Shown here: one piece after another, positions 9,455-19,079 of the stretch | How positions within the stretch are numbered: the first letter of the stretch is position 1 | Layout: each line of letters starts with the position of its first letter | Assembly (NCBI GenBank): GCA_018398765.1 | Contig: JAHBMJ010005906.1 | Location: 17,040 to 60,640, forward strand | Source of the DNA: Chromera velia | Lineage: Eukaryota > Sar > Chromeraceae | Direction of reading: 5' to 3' | Length of the DNA: 43,601 nt | Position numbers and translations under genes: made by a program | Notes under the pieces: generated by a model | The model's database searches: none | What the model was told of the DNA's origin: nothing | What the model saw: the letters and a program-made list of their open reading frames with translations, nothing else

Positions 9455-10226
9455 TCACAGACCTTCGGTTGTACATGCCTTCCTGAGTATACGGGCAACA
9501 GTTGGGCTCGCTTCGCATTTGATCCGCACCTCTCCCTCCTCGCATGCATGAAACATTTCGGGAGGAACGCCGTCCATGAATGAGAAGAGTCGCCCTTCAG
9601 AATCGATCCATTTTCCTTCTTGAAGGCATGCAGTTGAGTTCCTCCGCGTTGATGGTCGAGTCGTCAAGCAAGAGGACGGGAGAACAGGACTGAAACTATC
9701 GCAACGTGCGAGGCAGTCGTCTGAAAGTCTATCTGCCAAGACTGCTTGTTTGTCTCTTTCTCTCTCAGAGTCCCTCGGCTCGTCGGGACGCCTGTCCGAT
9801 CGTTTGATGTCTGTTCGTCCAAAGATACCGGGGGCGGAGGGCGCAGGGACGGGGGAGGGAAGCAAGGCGCAGGGACAGCGTGTTGGAGTCTGCGCGGAGG
9901 CGATGAAGGATCCCTGAGAAGAAGCTCCCTCTCTCTTTGTGCAGCAAAATATCGCTCAATCCGCCGCACAGAGGAAAAAAAGACTGCGTCTTCTCAGTGC
10001 GATGCACTCGCGACTCGAGGACCAGCAAGCTGTCAAGGAGCCCGTCTGGCCTGTACGAGTGGAGAAGGATTTGCTAATCAATGTCCAGACACTTCTTGTA
10101 GATGTGTAAGAGCTCCGCGAAGATGGCATCGTTCGGACGAGAAGTGGCTGCCTCACCTCGTATGAGCAGTGGAATGGAGGACTGACGCAGCCATTCCTTC
10201 ACCACTTCTCTCTCTGGAACAGACAT
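9455..10226 (-). CDS. Unknown multi-exon gene, divergent from the helicase block
   Basis: The start region reads MSVPEREVVKEWLRQSSIPL (ATG at 10226) and on through RPNDAIFAELLHIYKKCLDI to about 10083. A middle part (9970-9740) reads RRIERYFAAQRERELLLRDP followed by a proline-rich linker. The last part (9720-9455) reads STACLQEGKWIDSEGRLFSF and ends TVARILRKACTTEG with a stop at 9455. The three parts lie in different frames, as expected for exons, though I cannot fix every splice site. The start lies only a few bases from the left end of the helicase reading frame on the other strand. No family recognised. Confidence 0.45.
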
Positions 10227-10264
10227 GACCCTGCATGTGAGGGCTGGGGGAGAGCTCGGCTGCG

Positions 10265-11779
10265 TTGAAGACAAGAACTCTGGGGGGAGTCCACGTCGTC
10301 TTCACGAACTGCAGTGTAGAGCACGTGAACGCCTTTCTCTCAGGAAAGCAGTCATTCGTTCCTTTTCCTTGTTTCATGGGAGGGGCAGGCAGCGGAAAGA
10401 CGCATGTGTTCGCTCTGGCGATTGCTTATTGCATTTGTCGTGGTTTGCGTACATACGTTAATGCAATCGCAGCCCGTCGTGCACAAGCGTTTAATCAGCC
10501 GCACGAAGCCGCTTTCTTGAGACACGGTATTCCTGGTGACAATTTGACGGCTGCCAAGATGGCACAGTCTTTTTTTTCATCTGTGCAGAAGCATCCCATT
10601 GATTTGCACGTGTTACAGAGAGCTCATGTGTTGGGTAAAGACGAACTGGGTGCCTACTCTGCTCAATATTTTGCTGCTCTTGATTTATTTTTTCGCTCGA
10701 TAAAGCCAGGGCGAGAAGGAACGAAAGAGAGTCGTGTGCCTTTTGCAGGCAAACTCGTCATGGCAACAGGAGATCCTGTACAGCTGGAACCGTGCAGCGG
10801 TCGTCTGATTTGGAGTTCATCTCTCATGCTGAATTGTTTTCGAGTTCTTCCTTTTCGGCACACTGTGCGGTTTCAAGACCCGGTACAGAAAGAGCTGGTC
10901 GACTTACTTGGCAAGCCTTTTTTGAGGGAGGAAGAGGTGCAGAAAGTCGTTGACATTTTGCGAAGCCATACCCGCTTTGTTGAGGAAGAAACAGACATCC
11001 CAGCTGTTGACGAGGATTTCATGGTCTTTGCATACGGCCGCAAAGGTGCCACTGCCGCTCGGACCAAGAGGAAGGTGGAGCGTCTGCAGGAAATGCATGG
11101 GACGGGACAAGGAGTTACTTTTTGTGCAACAGATTACATCGTTGGCTCGTTGGCCACCGACGCGTGCGGTCGACCCACTTCGCTTGCCAGACATAAAGAA
11201 GCGCTCGACTACGGTTGTCGTGAAATGGACGAGTTGTACGTGATTGAAGGCATGGCAGTTGAATTTACCCAGAACAGAAATCCTGGGAAAGAAGGAGGTT
11301 TTACGCGGGGTCGTTTGGGCATTGTCGACTCAACACCGTCTCCCGACGCGACTGAGATTTATGTTCGAAAGGCTCCGCGGGGGTTCGTTGGTTTTAAGAG
11401 CGAGGCAGAACGACAGAAGGGTGAGTGGAGAAATTGGGAACTGACCAAAGTGAGACGAGCAAGAACCCGAGATTACGTCAAGGCAGATGGGCAGTACTTG
11501 CAGCGAGAGCAGTTCCCGATTCGTATTGCAGGGACCTCGACGCTGCATAAATTGATGGGAGACACAGTACCGAAGCTTGCGACTCGTCTCGATCCGCATG
11601 ACAAACAATACAAATATATTGGTCGCGTACCATGCTCCTTGAGTTTGTGTCTCGGCCTCGGTCGCTGTCTGATCTTTATTTTGTCGGTAAAAGGGAACGA
11701 AACCTTGAACATGTTGCTCATCTCGCTTGAAAGAACTCTGCTTGGATTGCCTACTCGATCAGACGGTTGGAATCTATGA
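10265..11779 (+). CDS. Pif1-type SF1 DNA helicase (N-terminal module of a helicase/GIY-YIG/J-domain block)
   Basis: An uninterrupted plus frame (open from 10241) with the SF1B/Pif1 motifs in order: Walker A GGAGSGKT (residues 39-46), motif II as KDELGAYSAQYFAALD (125-140), motif III MATGDPVQLEP (166-176), a RF-x-DP arginine region near 200, and HKLMGDTVPKLA (motif V position) near 425. Pif1 helicases unwind DNA 5'-3' and occur in replication, in Helitrons and in some viruses. No ATG precedes Walker A; the frame opens after a TGA at 10238, so the N-terminus is missing or lies in an unseen exon. Near 11600-11625 the frame shifts: the adjacent frame carries FVSRPRSLSDLYFVGKRERN, the expected final SF1B motif, and leads into the nuclease. 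No introns within 1.4 kb, unlike the neighbours. Confidence 0.85.
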   Translation: MKTRTLGGVHVVFTNCSVEHVNAFLSGKQSFVPFPCFMGGAGSGKTHVFALAIAYCICRGLRTYVNAIAARRAQAFNQPHEAAFLRHGIPGDNLTAAKMAQSFFSSVQKHPIDLHVLQRAHVLGKDELGAYSAQYFAALDLFFRSIKPGREGTKESRVPFAGKLVMATGDPVQLEPCSGRLIWSSSLMLNCFRVLPFRHTVRFQDPVQKELVDLLGKPFLREEEVQKVVDILRSHTRFVEEETDIPAVDEDFMVFAYGRKGATAARTKRKVERLQEMHGTGQGVTFCATDYIVGSLATDACGRPTSLARHKEALDYGCREMDELYVIEGMAVEFTQNRNPGKEGGFTRGRLGIVDSTPSPDATEIYVRKAPRGFVGFKSEAERQKGEWRNWELTKVRRARTRDYVKADGQYLQREQFPIRIAGTSTLHKLMGDTVPKLATRLDPHDKQYKYIGRVPCSLSLCLGLGRCLIFILSVKGNETLNMLLISLERTLLGLPTRSDGWNL

Positions 11780-13389
11780 TAGGTGAAAAGGGGACAGCGA
11801 GTGGCCCGTTCAAGTTTGATGTAAATTTTGACTATTTTCCTTTTGAGAGTCAGACAGAGAGCCTTTCTTTTTTCAATCGAGGGTGCGCGTACTTCCTGGT
11901 TTCCTCGAAGGACCCATCGCAGTGGTACATTGGAGAGACGGAGGACATGGTCAATCGGCTGCAAGAACATCACAAAGGAAGGGGGTCGTCATTCACTGCC
12001 CGGCCTCATTTGCGCTCATCATGGGTGGTGTATGGGGTGGTCACAGGGTTCCCGGGCATGGCAACAGACAAAGACAATGCGGCTTTACGGAAAAAATTTG
12101 AGAAAGCGATTCGCGGTCGATTGCAGTATAGAAAAAAGAAGGTCGGGCGTGTCTCCGCGATCGATGCATACACCGAAATGTGCGAAGAGGCGAAGGTGTT
12201 CAATGACAGGAAAGATTGCATGCCGATGAAAGATGAATCCGAAATGCGTTCTTTTCCGACCATGAATTTACTGTCAGTCCGGCTTGTGCGTGATCGTGCT
12301 GTAGCTGCGGCAATGCGTTCAGAAAGCGGTAACAAGGAAATGCATGAACGTGACTCACCCGATAGGGAAACGGATGCACCTGTCCCTTGTGGCAACGATG
12401 TTCACGATGCTTCGGGGACTGGCCGTTCGTCTCCCTGCACAGGTGTCAAGAATCACTCAAGTTCTCAGAAAGGCTCTCTGATCCCCCCTGATCCTTCCTA
12501 TGCTTTCTATGAAGATCAGACGATTCCTCCCTCTTTGCATGCCGCTGGGTGTGATTGTGCAATTTGCAAGAAAGACAGACAGCAACTGAATGAGTTGTTC
12601 GTTAACCGCTCCGCTGAGATGTCTGAGTTACATGACCGAGCAGACTCCTGGTGGGACACAAATTGTGATCTGTGGGCAGCAGAGAGAGCAGCGCGAGGAG
12701 CAGATGCAACCGACGGGGACGTGTTTCGTGACAGCGATTTCGAACCTGAGAGTGATATCGCGCTCACACCGGTAAGCGATGGAGTAATGGGGAGTGGGTG
12801 GGAGGGTGAAGATCCACGCGAGTACAAACATGAAGAAGGCATGGCTGATCAGCGTTTCAGAGACGGCAACGGCGCGGGGGAAGGGGAGGATGCTGGTTCT
12901 GATGGAGCTCCTGCACAAAGAGAAGACACGCAGGAGGGAAGGGAAGGTACAATGGGGGATACATCAGATGAGAATTCCGACAAGCAGTCGGCTCGTGGGA
13001 ACGCATCTGGTGCGCAGGCAGGAAGCTGTGAACAAAACCAGACGTCCCGCAGTAAGAAGGGGGGGGAGGGGCCAGTGGCTGGGTTGCATGTCAAGTCGAC
13101 AGCGAATTTTGTTTTTGATGAAGAACGGGGTGGGTGGGTGTTCAAGCAAACGGGCAGGGCTCCAGAGACAAAGTACGAGAGGGATCAATTGTTGGATGAA
13201 CTTGAGATGGAACGAGAAGCTGCCTATCATGAAGAGGAAGTCGAAGAGGATCTGGAGGATGAGGAGTTTTTTGCAGACGATAGTGAAGAGGAAAAAGAAG
13301 CGTGGAAAGAGTATCGGGGAGAGATGCCGGATGTGCAGAGACTTGCAACCCCATACCGTAGGAGAGCTGCGGAATTTTTTCATCAGTGA
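11776..13389 (+). CDS. GIY-YIG nuclease with long acidic C-terminal region
   Basis: From the first ATG (11776) residues 35-110 hold a GIY-YIG fold: CAYFLVSSKDPSQWYIGETE with DMVNRLQEHHKGRGSSFTAR next. The Tyr pair, the Arg of NRLQEH and the following Gly-Thr context fit metal-dependent GIY-YIG endonucleases. A candidate metal-binding CDCAICKK lies near residue 255. From about residue 300 the protein is strongly acidic and disordered, ending EEFFADDSEEEKEAWKEYRG. The frame actually extends upstream through a TGA (11728-11730) into the last helicase motif, and downstream the TGA at 13387-13389 is followed in frame by the J-domain protein. So this may be the middle of one polyprotein. Role inferred: target or intermediate cleavage for a mobile element. 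Confidence 0.8.
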   Translation: MIGEKGTASGPFKFDVNFDYFPFESQTESLSFFNRGCAYFLVSSKDPSQWYIGETEDMVNRLQEHHKGRGSSFTARPHLRSSWVVYGVVTGFPGMATDKDNAALRKKFEKAIRGRLQYRKKKVGRVSAIDAYTEMCEEAKVFNDRKDCMPMKDESEMRSFPTMNLLSVRLVRDRAVAAAMRSESGNKEMHERDSPDRETDAPVPCGNDVHDASGTGRSSPCTGVKNHSSSQKGSLIPPDPSYAFYEDQTIPPSLHAAGCDCAICKKDRQQLNELFVNRSAEMSELHDRADSWWDTNCDLWAAERAARGADATDGDVFRDSDFEPESDIALTPVSDGVMGSGWEGEDPREYKHEEGMADQRFRDGNGAGEGEDAGSDGAPAQREDTQEGREGTMGDTSDENSDKQSARGNASGAQAGSCEQNQTSRSKKGGEGPVAGLHVKSTANFVFDEERGGWVFKQTGRAPETKYERDQLLDELEMEREAAYHEEEVEEDLEDEEFFADDSEEEKEAWKEYRGEMPDVQRLATPYRRRAAEFFHQ

Positions 13390-13401
13390 CTCCCTGAAGG
13401 C

Positions 13402-13737
13402 ATGAGTGCAGAAGAGTTTTTCAGAAAGATGGGCGGGGAAGAGGAGGACAGGGAAGAGGAATTTGATGAAGAGGATGCAGGGCCTGTGGGCAGCGACATG
13501 TCTTCTCTCGAGGAAGCGTTGACCTTTTTCGATCTCTCTTGTTTCCCTCAAAATAAGGAGGAAGTCCGTGACTTGAAGCGACGGTACAGGCAACTGGCCT
13601 TACTTCTTCATCCGGACAAGAATGTGGACGCGTCACCTGCAGAAAAGGAAGAAAGGGAAAGCGCCTTCAAGAAAGTCAACTCTGCATATGCATATGAATG
13701 CATCGTGCGCGAACTGCGTGCGAGAGGGCTCAGCTGA
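13402..13737 (+). CDS. J-domain (DnaJ-like) protein or C-terminal J domain of the upstream protein
   Basis: The 111-residue frame has an acidic start followed by a J domain: EVRDLKRRYRQLALLLHPDK with NVDASPAEKEERESAFKKVN and SAYAYE. The HPD tripeptide that stimulates Hsp70 ATPase is intact, and helices II and III are in place. The frame is the same as that of the GIY-YIG gene, which stops only 12 bases earlier, and the acidic composition is continuous across that stop. It is therefore either a separate small co-chaperone or the C-terminus of a helicase-nuclease-J protein. Confidence 0.75.
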   Translation: MSAEEFFRKMGGEEEDREEEFDEEDAGPVGSDMSSLEEALTFFDLSCFPQNKEEVRDLKRRYRQLALLLHPDKNVDASPAEKEERESAFKKVNSAYAYECIVRELRARGLS

Positions 13738-14195
13738 GTGACTCTGTGATGCACCTCTGAATGTGCATGTAACTGATTTGGAATCTCGACAGATGCATGT
13801 CTGCATGTGCGTGTGCATGGTTTGGAGCCTCGACGGATGTCTGCATGGGAGCTGCTTGGATTGAAGCCTGCAGATGGCTGGACGCGCGGCTGCCTTTTGT
13901 GACTGAACTGACTTGCTTGCGCAGCTGACTTTTGTGACTGAACTGACTGGCGTGACATGTGCATGTGCATGTTCATAAGTGGTATGCATGTAAATGCTCC
14001 GCAGTGCATCAATGGTGGTACGCTGTTCTATGAAAGGTGAATGCAGACCGGCGATTGGCTGACTGAGATGCTGACCTGAATGTGAGTATTATCATATACA
14101 TCACTGTTCATATATCATTCAACCTACTAGGCACCATCGAAACGTTCATAGTATCCAGTCGCAGCTACACCCAGTCACTCAAACGTCTTCTTCAT
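13738..14195. other. Intergenic region rich in TGCATG motifs, with a 20-bp direct repeat
   Basis: No gene seen. TGCATG/CATGCA occurs many times between 13750 and 13995, and a direct repeat CTTTTGTGACTGAACTGACT occurs near 13893 and, with one change, near 13929. No inverted repeat matching the left side of the helicase block was found. Confidence 0.6.
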
Positions 14196-15026
14196 TACAG
14201 AGACTCTCACGGTCTCTATCTGCACTCTCAGTCACATAAAATGTATCCCCTCACTCACAGACCCTCTCAATCTCTATCTGCGTTATCGGTCACACAAACT
14301 GTCTCCTCTCACTTACAGATCCACAGAAGCTCTATCTGCATTCACAGCCACACAAACTGTCTCCTCTCTCTCTCAGACCCGCCAGTTGCTATCTGCACTC
14401 TCAGTCGGACAAACGCTCTCCCCTGTCTGTCAGACCCACACAATCTCTATGTGCACTCTCAGCCACACAAACGTTCTCTCCTGCCTCTTGGACCCAAACA
14501 GTCTCTATCTGCATTATCAGTCAGAAAAACGCTCTCGCCTGACTCTCAGACCCACACAGTCTCTATCTGCACTCTCAAGCACCTGACTCTCAGGCCCACG
14601 CAGTCTCTCTTTGCACTCTCATTCACACAAACACTCTCTCCTGACACACGGACCCACACAGTCTCTTTCTGCATTCTCAGTCAGACAAACGCTGTCCTCT
14701 CACTCTCAGACCCACACTGTCTTTTTCTGCATTCTCAGTCACACAAACGCACTCCCCTCACTCTCAGACCCACACAGTCTCTTTCTGCATTCTCAGTCAC
14801 ACAAACGCTGTCCCCTCACTCTCAGACCCACACAGTCTCTTTCTGCATTCTCAGTCACACAAACGCACTCCCCTCACTCTCAGACCCACACAGTCTCTTT
14901 CTGCATTCTCAGTCACACAAACGCTGTCCCCTCACGCTCAGACCCACACAGTCTCTTTCTGCATTCTCAGTCACACAAACGCTTTCCCCTCACTCTCAGA
15001 CCCACACAGTCTCTTTCTGCATTCTC
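14196..15026. repeat. 58-bp minisatellite
   Basis: About 14 tandem copies of a 58-bp unit containing TCTGCATTCTCAGTCACACA and CTCAGACCCACACAGTCTCT. Copies are diverged at the left end and nearly identical from 14650 to 15010, which points to recent expansion there. Because 58 is not a multiple of three and the unit lacks stops, a long frame (14082-15098) passes through it, but this is an artefact. A (GA)n tract follows at 15077-15094. Confidence 0.9.
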
Positions 15027-15154
15027 GAAGCAAAGAGACAGACAACATACAGTCATATAGACACACACACGCACAGAGAGAGAGAGAGAGAGAGGTGAGA
15101 GGTGATCTCCCTTTCGTTGGCCCGCGATTGAGGTGGGCCCTTTCTTTTTCCCAA

Positions 15155-15870
15155 TCACCTGACCTTCCGGGCAGCGGCCATGAAGGCCCGGGCTCTCTCT
15201 CCCGCCTCTTCAGTCGACAGGGTGGACGTCCTCCTTGAGCGTCTTCCGGTGGCAGGGGAGGCGCACGGCTTGCGGTTGGACCCCCAGAAGGAGGGGGAAA
15301 AGACCGGCGCTTGCAGTTGGACCCCCGGAGGAGGGGCATCACGGCAGTGAAGCGTTCGCCTTCCTTCTTCCAGAGGGGCGAACCCTTCTCCAGCTCGGCG
15401 AGGAGCATCTCGTTCCCTTCCGCGAATGCTGCACGATGCGATTAGCAGATTTACGTGCAGAGAGAACAAATCATCAGTCACAAGAACCATTAGAGCTACG
15501 GCTCGTTTGCAGTGAACAAGGAGCAAAAAGGAAAGATCAACGTGAATGACTGAAGACATGATGCAAACCCACCTTCGCGTTTATGGAGGTGGTTTTGAAG
15601 TTGGCGCTCTTGATTACTTTCTGCAGGCAGGAAGGCAGGCGGCAGAAGGGAGAAAAGAGGAGAGATCGTGAAGCATCAATGCCATACGTTTGCACTCGTG
15701 CAAGCCTTTCTTCTTCTGAATTGCGTTACCTGCTTTTGCTGAAAGAGGTCCTGACGGAATTGTACATATTCGTCTCGGGTTGGAAAGCGGGACTCCGCGC
15801 TGGTCGAAATTTCTTGGAAGCGGGCTTCCCCTTCAAGTGTAAATGCTTCAACAGTTTCTCGCAAAGTGAA
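15155..15870 (-). CDS. Unknown gene, three exons visible
   Basis: Exon 1 (about 15870-15731) encodes ETVEAFTLEGEARFQEISTS and DEYVQFRQDLFQQKQ before a GTAACG donor. Exon 2 (about 15626-15579) lies between CTGCCTGCAG and GTGGGT and encodes KVIKSANFKTTSINAK. Exon 3 starts near 15433 after CGTGCAG with AFAEGNEMLLAELEKGSPLW and FTAVMPLLRG. It then passes C/G-rich homopolymers and changes frame before ending in TLSTEEAGERARAFMAAARK and a GTGATT donor near 15157. The phase between exons 2 and 3 does not fit perfectly. No family recognised; 14-residue repeats or membrane segments are not present. Confidence 0.45.
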
Positions 15871-16217
15871 GGGACAGAAGTTGCAACATCAGATGCATAA
15901 GACCGGATCAGGAATCACATACACTTTCAACCCGTCCGGATCCATCCCAACCAAGGAAGGAAGGAAGGAAGGAATACATGAAGCAAACAAGCGAGGAAGT
16001 AAGAAGAAAGGCAAACAGTCACTCAGGAAGGCAAGCACACAAGCCAAAGACAAACACTCTGAGACAGCGGAAGAAAGAGAGAGATCAGACGGACGGACAT
16101 ACAGGCTAACGCAGAAACACATGCGCGCGAACACGCACGCACACGATCATGGTCTCTCTCTCACACACACGTCCACACAGGATGAATTGTGCAAGCAAGT
16201 AAGTAAGTAATTACTTA

Positions 16218-16342
16218 CTTACACACACACAGACACACACACACACACACACACACGCACGTGCACACACTCGCACATGCACACACGCACGCACGCACAT
16301 GCATGCATATACGCACACAAACACACACACGCACACGTTCTT
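16218..16342. repeat. CA-rich microsatellite tract
   Basis: Compound (CA)n / (GCAC)n tract, preceded by a TTACTTACTTAC palindrome with AAGTAAGTAAGT at 16195-16220. A GGAA-type tract lies at 15955-15974 and another (CA)n at 17040-17059. I see no gene between 15900 and 17280. Confidence 0.9.
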
Positions 16343-17287
16343 CTGAATGCAGAGATGGTGATAGAAAGGCAGAAGGAAAGGGAAAGACGAGCAGGCAAAA
16401 GGAAAGTTGACCCATGCAGGCCTGACACTGTCAAATCAAAAAAAGATAATGAGTGCAGGGGAAAGGGAGCAAGGGCCGACGGTGAAGAGAGAGGAGAAGT
16501 TTGGAGAGAGGGAGAGGGCATGCATGCATGAGAGGAGGACGAATTTGATGAGAAGTGAACAAACGATCAAAAGGAAATGCGTCGAGACATGAAGCTGTAC
16601 AGGATGAAGTGAGAAGAGAGAGGGAGCGGAGCTGCCGCGATGAAGCTATTGACCAGGCAGGCAAAGAAGGGTGCATGGAGGGTGATTTTGTTAATGCGGA
16701 AAAGGCCGACAGCTCGTGCATTCACTCACGTCTTGACAGTCTGAGAGAGAGCCCCGATCCGTTCCACCTTAGAGTCCCGGTCTCCAATCGAGGAGAAAGG
16801 ACACGCACAGACAGAAAACAACAGGTAGAATGAACGAGGGGATCAACAGGGTCACCCCGATTGTGGAAAACATCTGACCAGCAACCCACAGAGTGACAGA
16901 GGCATGCGTGAGGGGATGCCCTGCAGCCAACCGCCCCAGATCGTCGACTTCCTGTTATAGAGGACGTGCTTCTGCAGACATAAAAGAACGAAAGAAACAA
17001 CAGGGCGTGAGAGAATTTATGTTGAGTGTGTGAAGAAAGCACACACACACACACACACGCAAATCCCCTTTTTCATCCTACCATGCAGCTGCAACGCACA
17101 TGAAAGAATTTGAGTCTCGCCATTTCCAGCTGCTCTCCACGCAGGCTGGGGCGATTCAGGACAGTTGAAAAAATGATACTAAACCAGCCACCCGGCTATT
17201 CAAGAGAAACACCCTCTTCAAAGAGAAGAAGTCAAAGAGAAAATGTCAAAACATGAATGAGTTCATGAACCAATCAAGTCTTGCTTT

Positions 17288-17930
17288 TCATTCTAGGCCG
17301 CCACTTCCGGAGCGCACAAAAGAGTCCCTGGCAGACACCACACGGATCCCTCTCTCCCGGATGACCAGACCACGATCTCTTTGCAATTGATCCACGGTGC
17401 CGGAGAAACGCATTTCTGCATCTCTCGCCCATCTGAGACTCAGATCGTCCCCCCTGTACACTCCAGAGATTTTGAAGTGCGGTTTCGCAAGCTTGAGGAA
17501 GTCGGTGACGCGCATCTCATCACCATCTTCCCCATCATCACAATCCTCCATTCTGTTTCTCTTTCATCCGATCCGGATGCAATGCTGACGGCGCCTTTGC
17601 AACTTTCTGTCCTGTAGGAGTGATATGGCCGTCGTTTTGAAATGCCGTCCGGTCCATCCAGTCCCTGAACTCCTTTTTGAGCTGTGACACACGTCTGGAT
17701 GGTTCTGCCTGGCTGACTTTTTGATCGGGGGGAAGCCCCCCATGCGGAGCGTGGGATCCCCCCCTTCCCCATGCATTCTCAGGGCCTTCAACACGCATTC
17801 CACTGTATGGCACGAGACAGAGAGAGCGGCACGCCTGTCTCGGAACAGATTTGAGATTCTGTCCCTCCTCTCTCCATGCATCTCTTCTTTGAAGTCCTTC
17901 ACTCACTCTTCTTGATTGCCGACTGCGGAG
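17288..17930 (-). pseudogene. Coding remnant with transposase-like helix-turn-helix
   Basis: Minus frames carry KDFKEEMHGERRDRISNLFR with LSVSCHTVECVLKALRMHGE (17900-17770), then SQLKKEFRDWMDRTAFQNDG (about 17690-17630), then EDCDDGEDGDEMRVTDFLKL to a stop at 17288. The three parts lie in three frames within continuous sequence. The first has the helix-turn-helix look of Tc1/IS630-type transposase N-termini (SxxTVxxVLKALxM), so the whole may be a decayed transposase, but no catalytic motif is visible. Confidence 0.35.
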
Positions 17931-18578
17931 GCACCGCCCCCCAGCAGCAGGTCGTCGGACGTCGGCACCAGCGTGACCGGATGGACGGAATGATGGTCAG
18001 ACGACTGGGGAGGTAGAAAGTGTTGCTGATGATTGCTAAAGTGTTGTCGATGTTACATTCACCCCCCTTGCTTGTTGTTGTTGTTGTTCTTTCTTGCTTC
18101 CTGTGTCTGAATTGTCACTTCCCACTTCTGCAGGGATACCCGAAAGGCTTTCGAGAAAAGCGGAGGCGCCTACCTTTGCACAGGGTCCTTCTGGCAGCTT
18201 TGTTGCCTATAGAGGTTTGGTAGCGGACACGGGCCTGCATGCAGCAACACACCATCACAAATTCAGAAATGCTCCTCCTTCATGATGATGATATATAATA
18301 TCTTGTCAGACAGACAGAGAGGAGGGCGGGCGGGCGTCGTCCCTCTTGGGGGCTCCGTAAACGAGCGGAATCAGCTTCGTTTTCGTCTTCCTCGCCACGC
18401 CAGCTCACCTTATACCTCGCCCTCCCCCATCTCTATGACAGCGCTATACTGCTACCGCTCCTGCTTCCGCCGCTGCCTCCTCCTAATAAAGATGGATGGT
18501 AAAAGCGAGATGCAAACAGAAGCGCCAAATATAAAATAATTTGGACATGCCCAACTTCTTATTTTGAGGCATATGGAG

Positions 18579-18851
18579 TTACTGAATAGAATGAAAATCG
18601 CAGGAGCACCGACTCGAACAAACTCTCACGTACTTCACGATGCAATTGGCTTCCTCCTCGGTGTCGCAGAATTGTCGATAATTAAGGAAGAGGCACCACT
18701 GGCAGGAGGAGCCGCCAAGTTGTGGGACATACAAGAGTCGAATTAAGAAGCTCACCGGACCCAAGCAAGGCCTCCAGACCTTGTAATGTTCTCTTGCAAG
18801 GAGGGGGTTGTCGAAGGTCACGTCACAGCTGATGGAGAAGTGCGCTTCCAA
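18579..18851 (-). CDS. Unassigned minus-strand open frame
   Basis: A 90-codon frame with fairly protein-like composition (HFSISCDVTFDNPLLAREHY, SSCQWCLFLNYRQFCDTEEE), cysteine-rich towards its end. No splice sites, domain or partner recognised. 17930-18560 shows nothing I can support as a gene. Confidence 0.25.
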   Translation of the reverse strand: MEAHFSISCDVTFDNPLLAREHYKVWRPCLGPVSFLIRLLYVPQLGGSSCQWCLFLNYRQFCDTEEEANCIVKYVRVCSSRCSCDFHSIQ

Positions 18852-19079
18852 CGCTGCCTAAGGCTTCACCTCGGTGAAAGAGGTTTGGCTGGGACGCACT
18901 AGGGCGGCACACAACACAGACTCCCTGTTTCTTCTCTTTAGAGAGTCCAAAGAATCAGAAAGAAGGGGGTGACAGGGGAAGCGAAAAGAAAAATAGTGGA
19001 AAGACAGGAAGGAAAGGTTCAGGTGCTAAAGGCTCAGAAGTCCCAATCGAATCTCACATTCGTCCCCTGTCAGAAGAGA

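Noticed and set aside
9960-14080. Terminal inverted repeats flanking the helicase/nuclease/J block
   Set aside because: Reading both flanks by eye gave no convincing inverted or direct pair; a systematic search is needed.
14082-15098. 338-codon plus frame
   Set aside because: It is produced by the stop-free 58-bp minisatellite, whose period is not a multiple of three; no protein-like flanks.
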